From assembly GCF_900089755.1 (NCBI RefSeq), contig NZ_FLOC01000005.1, positions 1 through 64,000 of the forward strand: a DNA stretch of 64,000 nucleotides, in the 5' to 3' direction. The first letter of the stretch is position 1. The number at the start of each line of letters is the position of its first letter. Made by a program: the position numbers and the translations under genes. This DNA comes from Marinomonas aquimarina. GTDB taxonomy: Bacteria > Pseudomonadota > Gammaproteobacteria > Pseudomonadales > Marinomonadaceae. Shown piece by piece: positions 16,474 to 24,667 of this stretch. The notes under the pieces were generated by a model, which saw only the letters and a list, made by a program, of their open reading frames with translations, was not told where the DNA came from and ran no database searches.

Positions 16474-17972
16474 TAGCCACGTTCCTCTTCCGAGTCGTCT
16501 TGCTGGCTATTCGCCGTGCTCATTAGTGCATCGCCTAAGATATTTTTCAGCTGTAGGCGCAGTTCGCTGATTTGGGTTTGCTGCTGCTGGTAAGTTGCCA
16601 GTAGCTCTTCTGGATCGTGCACTTCCACTTCTTCTTGGTATGGATTTTTAATATCCAAGTTGAAGTTACGAGCGATGATGTCATCAATGGAGACTTTCCA
16701 CGCTTGATTGGTTTCGACGCGGCTGGCGAAGCCATCTTCTTCATTGCCCCACCAGTCGATTTCCGTTTGAAACTCTTCAAACTTCATCGGCTTACCTTTG
16801 TTGTAGTTCTTCACACCTTCTGGATACGGATGCTCGTAGAACCAAACGTCTTTGGTTGGCTGGCCTTTGGTAAAGAACAAAATATTGGTCTTGATACCGG
16901 TGTATGGGTTAAATACGCCATTGGGTAAACGCACGATGGTGTGCAAGTTACACTCTTCGGTCAGTAGCTTTTTGATCTTGGTTTTTACGCCCTCACCAAA
17001 CAGCGTGCCGTCTGGTAGTACCACGCCAGCACGCCCTTTGTTGCGAAGAACTTCAATAATAAGCTGTAAGAACAAATCCGCCGTTTCACGGGTTTGCATC
17101 TCCGCCGGGAAGTTCTTTTCGATACCGTCTTCTTCTGTGCCACCAAATGGTGGGTTGGTGGCGATCACATCAATATCGCTGTCCCAGCTCGAAAGCGGTT
17201 TGTTAAGCGTATTGCCATGACGTATTTGTGAAGGTACTTCGATACCGTGCAGCATCATATTGGTGATACACAACAAATGCGGTAGCTGTTTCTTCTCTAC
17301 GCCATGGATTTGCTTTTGCAGGGTTTGATGGTCTTCGGTGGTTTTTACATAGTTGTCTTTAACATGGTCAAAACTACACGCGAGGAAACCACCTGTGCCT
17401 GCGGCAGGGTCCATGATGTTCTCGCCCAACTTAGGGTCTAGACGACTTACAATAAACTTAGTCACAGCGCGTGGCGTATAGAACTCGCCTGCATTACCCG
17501 CGCTTTGTAGATCACGCAGAATCTGCTCGTAGATATCACCAAATAAGTGACGCTCTTGAGAGTCTGTAAAATCAATCTCGTTAAGTTTGTTGATCACCTG
17601 ACGCAGTAAGGTGCCGTTTTTCATGTAGTTGTAGGCATCGCTAAAGGCTTCTTTCACCACAAAGCCACGCGGGTTTAAATCTCGCGGAGCGTTCAGCGCT
17701 TTCATATCAGGAAATAGATCGTCGTTTACGAAGTCTAAAAGCTCTTCACCGGTAATGCCTTCAGGATCAGCCGCCCAGTTACGCCATAAGTAGTTTTCTG
17801 GAATCGGGGCTTTATAGTCGTCTAGTTCAAATTCTAGCTCTTCTTCTTGAGCGTCAAAGACTTTCATGAATAGTAGCCAAGACATTTGGCCTAAGCGCTG
17901 AGCATCGCCGTCTACACCGGCGTCTTTACGCATAATGTCTTGAATGGATTTGATAACGGTACTGATCGACAT
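16473..17972 (-). CDS. hsdM: Type I restriction-modification methyltransferase HsdM
   Basis: A 499-residue N6-adenine methyltransferase. The HsdM N-terminal helical domain (1-150) precedes the Rossmann-type methylase with motif I D-P-A-A-G-T-G-G-F (188-196) binding S-adenosylmethionine and motif IV N-P-P-F (273-276) at the active site. The length is close to EcoAI/EcoEI HsdM (about 490). With HsdS it forms the M2S modification enzyme, and with HsdR the restriction complex. It has its own upstream palindrome and hairpin in the 90-bp gap from hsdR, so methylase expression may be controlled separately from the nuclease. Codon and base use resemble the core genes more than the AT-rich ATPase/HNH pair next door. 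Confidence 0.96.
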   Translation of the reverse strand: MSISTVIKSIQDIMRKDAGVDGDAQRLGQMSWLLFMKVFDAQEEELEFELDDYKAPIPENYLWRNWAADPEGITGEELLDFVNDDLFPDMKALNAPRDLNPRGFVVKEAFSDAYNYMKNGTLLRQVINKLNEIDFTDSQERHLFGDIYEQILRDLQSAGNAGEFYTPRAVTKFIVSRLDPKLGENIMDPAAGTGGFLACSFDHVKDNYVKTTEDHQTLQKQIHGVEKKQLPHLLCITNMMLHGIEVPSQIRHGNTLNKPLSSWDSDIDVIATNPPFGGTEEDGIEKNFPAEMQTRETADLFLQLIIEVLRNKGRAGVVLPDGTLFGEGVKTKIKKLLTEECNLHTIVRLPNGVFNPYTGIKTNILFFTKGQPTKDVWFYEHPYPEGVKNYNKGKPMKFEEFQTEIDWWGNEEDGFASRVETNQAWKVSIDDIIARNFNLDIKNPYQEEVEVHDPEELLATYQQQQTQISELRLQLKNILGDALMSTANSQQDDSEEERG

Positions 17973-18000
17973 AAGTTTCTCTATTAACTGAATTCTGTAG

Positions 18001-18055
18001 TGACGTAAACGTCAGATCATTACAGCCAAAGAGTTACGTTTCTTTGGCTGTAATG
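18001..18055. promoter_or_regulatory. Palindrome and hairpin between hsdR and hsdM
   Basis: TGACGTAAACGTCA at 18001-18014 is a perfect 14-bp palindrome, 29 bp upstream of the hsdM start. Beside it CATTACAGCCAAAG (18018-18031) and CTTTGGCTGTAATG (18042-18055) form a perfect 14-bp stem with a 10-nt loop, 8 bp after the hsdR stop. No U-run follows on the minus strand, so the hairpin is more likely an mRNA processing, stability or attenuation element than a plain terminator. The palindrome may be an operator for hsdMS. Confidence 0.55.
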
Positions 18056-18062
18056 CTTTGTA

Positions 18063-20513
18063 TTAGGCGGATTTAGGCTGGTATAGCTCGTTTTCTAAAT
18101 CGTGTACGGCGGCGAAGTAAGACTCCTTACTTCCAAAGCCTTTTTTGATGATTTCTAGGGGACGGCCTAGTTCATCGAATGGCGTCACTTTTAGCACATT
18201 GATATTTTCAATCTCGTTCACACCCGCATCGGCGTATTTATCCAATAAGCGGCTAAGTACATCCTGAGCCACGCCATCGAATTTCGTGAAGTAGTTGCGC
18301 TTTTTGACGTTGTTCGCACGCTCTTTACGGGTCAAAGGCGGCTGATCATATACGATATGACAAATCATATCGAACGGGTCGAGGTCTTTACCGACTTCTT
18401 GCTCTAGGATTTCCCAGATCACACCATGCTCTTCCAGCTCTTCGATGATGGCTTGCTTTTTATCGGCGTCTTGCCATTTCTTCACGAATTCATCGAGGCT
18501 GGCGAACTGTTTATTAATAGTCTTACGGGTGTAGTCTTTAAACGACTCAGTGACCAATTTGCCATCGGAATCGTAGTATTGAATACGCTCAGCTAGGGTT
18601 TTAACTTTCACACCTTTGACATGGAACTTGCGTACCTTAACTTCATCATTCCAGTCATCCTCTGTCAGGTTGTAATCACCGTTATCTGATGAGCTCGAAT
18701 CATCGTGTTGATACTCTTTTTCCGGCTCTTGAACAGAGTCAGGATCAATATTGTCATCGGTTAGAATACTGTCTTCATCACCTTCAATGATGGTGTCGAG
18801 TATCTCATCGTCTTCGAAATCTCCAGGACAAGTCACTTTCACTTGTTCTGGCTCACCATCAAAGCGTGGATCTGCAAACAGTTCGGTCGCTTTTTTGAAG
18901 TCCAAAATGGTAAACCAAAGTTTGCCGTATTTATCATCGATGCGTGTGCCACGACCAATGATCTGCTTGAACTTAGTCATCGACTGAATACCTTGATCCA
19001 GTACCACTAACTTACAGGTCTTAGCGTCTACGCCTGTGGTCATTAGCTCCGAAGTCGTTGCAATCACTGGGTACGCTTTTTTCGGATTGATAAAGTTATC
19101 TAGTTGAGCCTTACCTGCATCATCGTCGCCGGTAATACGCATCACATACTTTTCATTCTTTTTGACTTGCTCAGGATTAAGGTTTACCAAGGCCTGACGC
19201 ATACGCTCAGCATGATCAATGTCGTTACAAAAGACGATCGTCTTGGCCATCGGATCGGTGCGTTTTAAGTAGTTTGTGATGGTTTCGGCAACTAACTTTG
19301 TTCGATCATCAATGACAATCGTTCGATCAAAATCTTTCTGGTTGTAAATGCGGTCTTCGATAACATGACCATTTTTATCGGTCTGGTCTTTGTTCGGACG
19401 CCAACCTTGAACATCGATATCAATATCCACACGGATGACTTTATAAGGCGCAAGGAAACCGTCTTCGATACCTTGTTTCAGTGAATAGGTATAGATCGGA
19501 TCACCGAAGTATTCGATGTTGGACACTTCTTCCGTTTCTTTTGGCGTCGCGGTCAAACCAACTTGAGTCGCACTGCTAAAGTAATCCAATATCTCACGCC
19601 AAGCACTGTTTTCAGCAGCGCTACCGCGATGACACTCGTCGATAACGATCAGATCAAAGAAGTCTGGATCTACTTGCTTGTAGGCTTTTTGCGCTTCTTC
19701 AGGGCCAGTTAAGGCTTGGTAAAGCGCCAAATGAATCTCGTACGAGGGATCAACTTTACGATTTTTAATCTTTGTCATGGCTGAGCCAAACGGTTGAAAA
19801 TCGTTGATGAATGTCTGATCCACAAGAACGTTACGATCTGCCAAAAACAGAATTCGCTTCTTGGCACGCGCCTTCCACAATCGCCAGATAATCTGAAAGG
19901 CGGTATAGGTTTTACCTGTGCCTGTTGCCATTACGAGCAAGTTACGATCTTGCCCTCTGGCAATTGCTTCAACTGTCTTGTTGATGGCTTGAAGCTGGTA
20001 GTAACGAGGTGCTTTGCCTGTGCCATCGTCGTGGTAGTCTTGCGTCACGATTGGCAACTGATCGCTTTCATAGCCTTTCCACTGCGCGAACTTAAGCCAC
20101 AGCTGCTCTGGCGTTGGAAAGTCTTCTAAAGAAATTTCAGTTTCAATCTGTGCGGTATTGGTTTTGTCATGGAATAAAAAACCATCGCCATTGGTGGAAA
20201 ACACAAATGGCACTTCCAACAGCTTGGCGTAGCCAAGGCCCTGCTGCATACCTTTGCCAATCTCAAACTTGTTGGCTTTAGCCTCAATGACCGCTAACGG
20301 CATACCCGTTTTGTGATACAGCACGATATCTGCGGCTTTGACTTTTTGACGGGCGGCCATCTGCCCTCGAACCACCACCTTACCGTCTTTCAGTTTCACT
20401 TCCTGACGAATCTGGGTCATATCATCCCATCCTGCGCTTTTGACAGCAGGCAGAACGAGCTTAGTGATGATATCGGTTTCAGTAAGATTGGCTTTGTTAA
20501 TCCCTTGAGGCAT
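18063..20513 (-). CDS. hsdR: Type I restriction endonuclease subunit HsdR
   Basis: An 816-residue nuclease-translocase. The N-terminal PD-(D/E)XK nuclease is visible as Asp62 and I-E-A-K (Glu77, Lys79). The superfamily 2 helicase motor follows, with Walker A M-A-T-G-T-G-K-T at 195-202, a V-I-D-E-C-H DEAD-type box, and later V-G-L-T-A-T-P and I-G-R-G-T-R. The C-terminal domain would dock on HsdM. The length fits the type IB family (EcoEI HsdR about 813) and is much shorter than EcoKI (1170). Gene order is R-M-S. Upstream, after about 215 bp, lies an array of three identical-spaced palindromes. The start ATG at 20513 has only a weak Shine-Dalgarno. Confidence 0.95.
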   Translation of the reverse strand: MPQGINKANLTETDIITKLVLPAVKSAGWDDMTQIRQEVKLKDGKVVVRGQMAARQKVKAADIVLYHKTGMPLAVIEAKANKFEIGKGMQQGLGYAKLLEVPFVFSTNGDGFLFHDKTNTAQIETEISLEDFPTPEQLWLKFAQWKGYESDQLPIVTQDYHDDGTGKAPRYYQLQAINKTVEAIARGQDRNLLVMATGTGKTYTAFQIIWRLWKARAKKRILFLADRNVLVDQTFINDFQPFGSAMTKIKNRKVDPSYEIHLALYQALTGPEEAQKAYKQVDPDFFDLIVIDECHRGSAAENSAWREILDYFSSATQVGLTATPKETEEVSNIEYFGDPIYTYSLKQGIEDGFLAPYKVIRVDIDIDVQGWRPNKDQTDKNGHVIEDRIYNQKDFDRTIVIDDRTKLVAETITNYLKRTDPMAKTIVFCNDIDHAERMRQALVNLNPEQVKKNEKYVMRITGDDDAGKAQLDNFINPKKAYPVIATTSELMTTGVDAKTCKLVVLDQGIQSMTKFKQIIGRGTRIDDKYGKLWFTILDFKKATELFADPRFDGEPEQVKVTCPGDFEDDEILDTIIEGDEDSILTDDNIDPDSVQEPEKEYQHDDSSSSDNGDYNLTEDDWNDEVKVRKFHVKGVKVKTLAERIQYYDSDGKLVTESFKDYTRKTINKQFASLDEFVKKWQDADKKQAIIEELEEHGVIWEILEQEVGKDLDPFDMICHIVYDQPPLTRKERANNVKKRNYFTKFDGVAQDVLSRLLDKYADAGVNEIENINVLKVTPFDELGRPLEIIKKGFGSKESYFAAVHDLENELYQPKSA

Positions 20514-20727
20514 GCAAGTAATCCATAACTATATGTAGATGACTTGATATTAACTTACTTTTTAGACCATTCCGATAGAACCAATGTGACAGTTCTTGGA
20601 AAGCATCACTCAGATCACCGATATTTTCTTATGCAAGTCGTAATTTTCGGAATTTTAGTCAGCTAGAACAACCTTATGAGCTAGAACTAAGAGGCTTGTA
20701 TCAGTAAATGATGTGAAAACTCATCCT

Positions 20728-20820
20728 ATTCACATCACAATTTGATGCGAATATTGTGCGTATTCACATCACAATTTGATGCGAATATTGTGCGTATTCG
20801 CATCACTATTTGATTTGAAT
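20728..20820. promoter_or_regulatory. Three palindromes phased at exactly 34 bp
   Basis: Three copies of a 25-bp imperfect palindrome at 20728-20752, 20762-20786 and 20796-20820. Each has the left arm ATTC(A/G)CATC, a 7-bp centre and the right arm GAT(G/T)(C/T)GAAT. The first two copies are identical and share the 9-bp linker ATTGTGCGT; the third has drifted. Start-to-start distance is 34 bp in both cases. The array lies about 215-310 bp upstream of hsdR and 345-435 bp upstream of trpB. It looks like a multi-site operator for a dimeric regulator; the regulator is unknown. Confidence 0.6.
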
Positions 20821-21041
20821 AACTAGTTACTCAAATACATGGATTTTTGGACATCCAAGCTATTAACCAAATGCCTAATTCCTCTAGGGTTTGACCTTGC
20901 TGACCTTTGGAGATAACAGATCATTCCATCCACTCTCTTTTCAGCGAAGAACAATCTCTATTCTTCACTGAATTATCTTCTTCTTCGTTTTCATTAGTTC
21001 GGAACAGCGGTTCAATGAGGGTGAATTTTGCAGGAATTTAT

Positions 21042-21116
21042 TAACTAAACGATATAGTAAATAAAAAGGGTTGACGATGGGCTTTATCTCTATTAATTTA
21101 CCTTATCGTTTAGTTA
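21042..21116. promoter_or_regulatory. trpB promoter bracketed by a 13-bp inverted repeat
   Basis: TAACTAAACGATA (21042-21054) and its exact reverse complement TATCGTTTAGTTA (21104-21116) flank a promoter-like sequence: TTGACG at 21071-21076, 16 bp, TAATTT at 21093-21098. One arm lies above the -35 and the other over the start region. The trpB start is at 21164. The pair would suit two operators bridged by a repressor, or a regulator of trpBA. It does not match the enteric TrpR operator, and no trpI gene is adjacent. Confidence 0.55.
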
Positions 21117-21163
21117 TTAATTTTGATGCCAAGAGGCATTGTTTCATCCGATAGGAGTCTTTC

Positions 21164-22414
21164 ATGCAAAGCAATAATGGTTACTACGGTGAGTTTGGCG
21201 GGAGTTACATCCCTGAGATTCTCTACTCTAGCCAGCAGCAAATTCTTCACGCTTTTGAAGAGGCGAAGAACGATCCAGCATTTATTGCGGAGTTGAAGGA
21301 CACTTGGCAGAACTATTCTGGCCGCCCTACGCCGTTGACGTTCTGTAAGAACCTTACTGATCACTTCGGTGGTGCGCAGATTTATCTAAAGCGTGAAGAC
21401 TTGAACCAGTCTGGCGCGCATAAGATGAACAACGTAATCGGCCAAGCGCTGTTAGTGAAGCGTATGGGTAAGAAGCGTGTGATCGCAGAAACCGGTGCCG
21501 GTCAGCACGGGGTAGCGACGGCGTTGATCGCGGCGCGTTTGGGCCTTGAATGTACGATTTACATGGGCGCGAAAGACGTGAAGCGTCAGTACCCGAACGT
21601 GTTCTGGATGAAGCAACTAGGTGCGACCGTTGTGCCTGTAGCCGAAGGTGCGCAGACGCTGCGTGACGCCTTGGACGAAGCATTACGTGACTGGTCTTCG
21701 AGCCATGAAGACAGCCACTACCTGATCGGTACGACGTGTGGTTGTGCGCCATTCCCAGAGATGGTGGCGTTCTTCCAGTCGGTGATCGGTGAAGAAGTGA
21801 AAGAGCAAAGTATGGCGCAGTTTGGCCAATACCCTGATCGCTTGTACGCGTGTGTGGGTGGCGGTTCCAATGCCTGTGGTTTGTTCTTGCCATTCCTAGA
21901 GGAAAAACAAGTAGAAATGGTCGGCGTTGAAGCCGGCGGTAAAGGCTTGGAGCTAGGCCAACACTCGATCCGTCTATCCAACGGTTTGGGTCAAAAAGGC
22001 ATCGCGCAAGGCTTTGCGACTATGTTCTTACAAGATGAAAACGGTCAGCTACAAGAAACACATTCTATCGCGGCGGGTCTAGATTACGTGGGCGTGTCCC
22101 CCATCATTGCTCACTTGGCGCAAGAAGGTCGCATTCAGATGACCTACGCCATGGACGACGAAGTGGTTGAAGCCTGTTCTTTGTTGCTGAAAAAAGAAGG
22201 CATTATCCCAGCATTGGAATCGTCTCACGCCCTAGCGGGTGCGTTTAAAGATGCGCCAAATCTGCCAAAAGAGTCACGTATCGTGATCAACTTGTCAGGC
22301 CGTGGCGATAAAGACATCTTTAACGTGGCGAAAGCAATGAACGATGCGACCTTCCCTGAGTTCTTGGAAGATTACATGGCAGACTACAATTCAGATAACG
22401 AAGGGGAAGCGTAA
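21164..22414 (+). CDS. trpB: Tryptophan synthase beta subunit
   Basis: A 416-residue PLP enzyme that condenses indole with serine to tryptophan. The PLP lysine is Lys87 in S-G-A-H-K-M-N-N, and the glycine-rich phosphate loop C-V-G-G-G-S-N-A is present. The protein starts directly with the N-Y-Y-G-E-F-G-G-x-Y core, so the start ATG with AGGAG before it is secure. The product pairs with TrpA, encoded 2 bp downstream. As in other gammaproteobacteria with split trp genes, trpBA stands apart from trpEGDC. It marks the return to core genome after the defence block. Confidence 0.97.
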   Translation: MQSNNGYYGEFGGSYIPEILYSSQQQILHAFEEAKNDPAFIAELKDTWQNYSGRPTPLTFCKNLTDHFGGAQIYLKREDLNQSGAHKMNNVIGQALLVKRMGKKRVIAETGAGQHGVATALIAARLGLECTIYMGAKDVKRQYPNVFWMKQLGATVVPVAEGAQTLRDALDEALRDWSSSHEDSHYLIGTTCGCAPFPEMVAFFQSVIGEEVKEQSMAQFGQYPDRLYACVGGGSNACGLFLPFLEEKQVEMVGVEAGGKGLELGQHSIRLSNGLGQKGIAQGFATMFLQDENGQLQETHSIAAGLDYVGVSPIIAHLAQEGRIQMTYAMDDEVVEACSLLLKKEGIIPALESSHALAGAFKDAPNLPKESRIVINLSGRGDKDIFNVAKAMNDATFPEFLEDYMADYNSDNEGEA

Positions 22415-22416
22415 GC

Positions 22417-23205
22417 ATGAGTCAGTTAGCACAATACATCGCTGAGAAACGTCAGCAAAAGCCAATCCTGTCGATGACACACGTGGTCTATGGCTACCCT
22501 TCTGTAAAAGAAAGTTTGGATTGGATGGCGACGCTTTTAGAAGCGGGCGCGGACTTTATCGAAGTACAGTTCCCGTTCTCGGATCCTGTGGCCGATGGCC
22601 CTACGATTGTGGCGGCCTGTCACGGTGCGCTGCACGATCAGACGTTAACAGTTGAGCAGTGTCTAAAAGACATCGGTCAATTGGGTCGTGATTTCCCTCA
22701 AGCGCGTATCGCGCTGATGAGCTACCTAAACCCAATGTACCGTTACGGTTTGGAAAAGCTGGTAAAGCGTTGTGCCGAAGAAAACATCCTTGGTTTGATC
22801 CTACCGGATCTACCATATGAGCAAGCTGGTGATCTACGTGAATACTGTGCAGCCAACGGCATTGATCCAGTGTGGTTGGTAACGCCGGTCACACCCAAAG
22901 ATCGTTTGGCGTTTTTGGCGAGCGAAGCCAGCGGTTTCTTATACTGTGTGGCGCGCTCAGGTGTCACAGGTAACTCCAACCACAATGGCGGCGAGCAGCA
23001 ATCATTGGATGAGTACCTCGCGGAAATCAATGAACACTCGAATGCACCGATTGGTGTGGGTTTTGGTATCCGTGAAAAAGCCCATGTGGACGCACTAAAA
23101 GGTAAAGCAGACGTGGCGATCATTGGTTCTGCACTGCTAGACGCTTACAACAAAGGCGGTAAAGAAGAAGGCTTGAAGCTGTTTAATAGCTTGTTTAACG
23201 CTTAA
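22417..23205 (+). CDS. trpA: Tryptophan synthase alpha subunit
   Basis: A 262-residue TIM-barrel lyase that cleaves indole-3-glycerol phosphate to indole, which is channelled to TrpB. The family signature is visible as F-I-E-V-Q-F-P-F-S-D-P-V-A-D-G-P-T (catalytic Glu near residue 49, Asp near 60) and the phosphate loop G-V-G-F-G-I. One oddity is Gln-Phe in place of the usual Leu-Gly after I-E-V/L, which is mild. The start lies 2 bp after trpB, so translation is coupled. A terminator follows at 23233-23266. Confidence 0.97.
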   Translation: MSQLAQYIAEKRQQKPILSMTHVVYGYPSVKESLDWMATLLEAGADFIEVQFPFSDPVADGPTIVAACHGALHDQTLTVEQCLKDIGQLGRDFPQARIALMSYLNPMYRYGLEKLVKRCAEENILGLILPDLPYEQAGDLREYCAANGIDPVWLVTPVTPKDRLAFLASEASGFLYCVARSGVTGNSNHNGGEQQSLDEYLAEINEHSNAPIGVGFGIREKAHVDALKGKADVAIIGSALLDAYNKGGKEEGLKLFNSLFNA

Positions 23206-23232
23206 TTCAAATTAGAAGCCATTCATAGAAAA

Positions 23233-23266
23233 ACGGAGTCTTGTCTTGCACAAGGTTCCGTTTTTT
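23233..23266 (+). terminator. Rho-independent terminator of trpBA
   Basis: ACGGAGTCTTG (23233-23243) pairs with CAAGGTTCCGT (23251-23261) in an 11-bp stem with two G-T wobbles and a 7-nt loop, followed by T6. An A-run precedes the stem, so it may also stop minus-strand reading of the next gene. Confidence 0.85.
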
Positions 23267-23269
23267 CGT

Positions 23270-24667
23270 TTATTTCTCAGAGTTTTGCTGCGGTAACTGG
23301 CGCAATAGCTTGATCGCAAAGAACAACAACACCATCACGGCCACAGCTAAGCTGAGCCAAAACACAATATCGGTCCAATTTTGCTTGGGCTGTTTTTCCT
23401 TAGGCAAACTGACATTTTCTAGCGGCTTGAGAGCCACCCTTGCCCACTCGATTTCACTCTCCCCTAGTAGCTGAGTAAAGACGGTACTCGAAGCATTTTG
23501 CTGGGACATTTTCGCATTTTTGCCAATACGGTAAGGACCATTGTTATTGGCGATAAATTGTAGGATTTGTTGTGGATGATGGAACACTATGCTGGGCGTT
23601 AGCTGATCTTGTAGCCCGCTGGCCAGTTCCACGCGCCACTCAGGGTCGGTATTGCGCGACAAGTTAACGGCTTTGCTCTGTTGCCACTCATCACCCACTT
23701 TGGCATTAAACCAGACACCACGGTAGCGCCAACGCCAGTCGCCCTGAGCGGTTTGACGCGAATACAATCGCACGCTATCGCCATAAGCCACCTCACCCAA
23801 ATCTAGACTTAGCTGCTGAATGGGCGCTTTGTCCTCACGTACATATTCCCACGCACTGACAGGACCAAGATTGTTTGAAACCGAGTCCTGCTGCTCAGAC
23901 AATGCTCCTGCAAGGCTCCAACTCAGTTCCGGCACCGTTGCCGCTGGCTGCGTAAGGCTGGCTTGTACCGCCGTAAGCGCTACCTCTGGGTTATTAGGAA
24001 ACTCAATGCGCAGGAAGTCATAGTGTTGTGCCTTGCCCCTCAGCTCGAGGCTGTTGCGTAGTAAGCGGGCATCGCCTTTTTCGAGCTGAACTAAGGTATC
24101 ACGAGCCACGTGCTGCCAGTGACTAAGATCCTGACTGCCACTGAGTTGAACCGCCAAGTACTGACTCGATGGATCACTAGGCCAGCTGAGTTCAAGATTC
24201 TTTAGAGCTTGGTCCTGCTCACGCAAATCGATCAGGTAGAAGTATTCTTCAGGCGTCGGCGTGGTATCGCTCTGATCAACCGAAATCGCAATCGAGCCCT
24301 TATCGATCTGTAGCTGAGTTTTGCCTTGTAACATGGCACCGGTTAAGGGTGTGCCGACCCGTACTGGAAAGAAATTCAGCCCAATGATGTCTGGCTCAGG
24401 TGCTTCGTCTGGATCGGCCGTACGAATGCGCGATGGCAACACCGTACCGTCGCGATCAAGCACCACAATATCCTTAAGCAGAGCATTCTCTGTATAGCGA
24501 TAGATCTCCGCCGATAACGAGGCTTCTAGATAGACATTAGCCGGCTCAGTAGCTGGCTCAATTTGATACAGCGCCGTCGCATTTTCTTGGGCTAACAGCG
24601 CTTGGCTGCCGAGCACACTGAGCGCTATCGCCGACCAACAAACGCTTATGCTGAACATCGTGCTCAT
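23270..24667 (-). CDS. DUF3999 family membrane-anchored protein
   Basis: A 465-residue protein with a signal peptide (about 1-26), a large exported region rich in beta-strand-like segments, and one C-terminal membrane helix (W-L-S-L-A-V-A-V-M-V-L-L-F-F near 435-455) with a short basic tail. This is the layout of the DUF3999 family, which is usually encoded beside a DUF2339 protein as here. The two genes overlap by 4 bp (ATGA). The family has no established function; a role in the cell envelope is inferred from topology and partner. The open frame starts at the overlapping ATG. Confidence 0.85.
   Translation of the reverse strand: MSTMFSISVCWSAIALSVLGSQALLAQENATALYQIEPATEPANVYLEASLSAEIYRYTENALLKDIVVLDRDGTVLPSRIRTADPDEAPEPDIIGLNFFPVRVGTPLTGAMLQGKTQLQIDKGSIAISVDQSDTTPTPEEYFYLIDLREQDQALKNLELSWPSDPSSQYLAVQLSGSQDLSHWQHVARDTLVQLEKGDARLLRNSLELRGKAQHYDFLRIEFPNNPEVALTAVQASLTQPAATVPELSWSLAGALSEQQDSVSNNLGPVSAWEYVREDKAPIQQLSLDLGEVAYGDSVRLYSRQTAQGDWRWRYRGVWFNAKVGDEWQQSKAVNLSRNTDPEWRVELASGLQDQLTPSIVFHHPQQILQFIANNNGPYRIGKNAKMSQQNASSTVFTQLLGESEIEWARVALKPLENVSLPKEKQPKQNWTDIVFWLSLAVAVMVLLFFAIKLLRQLPQQNSEK

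Larger units (their letters stand above)
20514..21163. other. 650-bp intergenic region between hsdR and trpB
   Basis: No convincing gene. It holds the phased palindrome array (20728-20820) and the trpB promoter with flanking inverted arms (21042-21116). A minus-strand frame at about 20840-20925 gives a short peptide (K-G-Q-Q-G-Q-T-L-E-E-L-G-I-W-L) that could be a decayed gene end, but it has a stop immediately before it and no start. This region is the right edge of the accessory block. Confidence 0.5.

Noticed and set aside
20728-20820. Short CRISPR array
   Set aside because: The linkers between the repeats are only 9 bp and identical in both copies; there is no room for spacers and no cas genes.
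20840-20925. Minus-strand peptide K-G-Q-Q-G-Q-T-L-E-E-L-G-I-W-L as a gene fragment
   Set aside because: It is too short, has a stop just before it and no recognised family.
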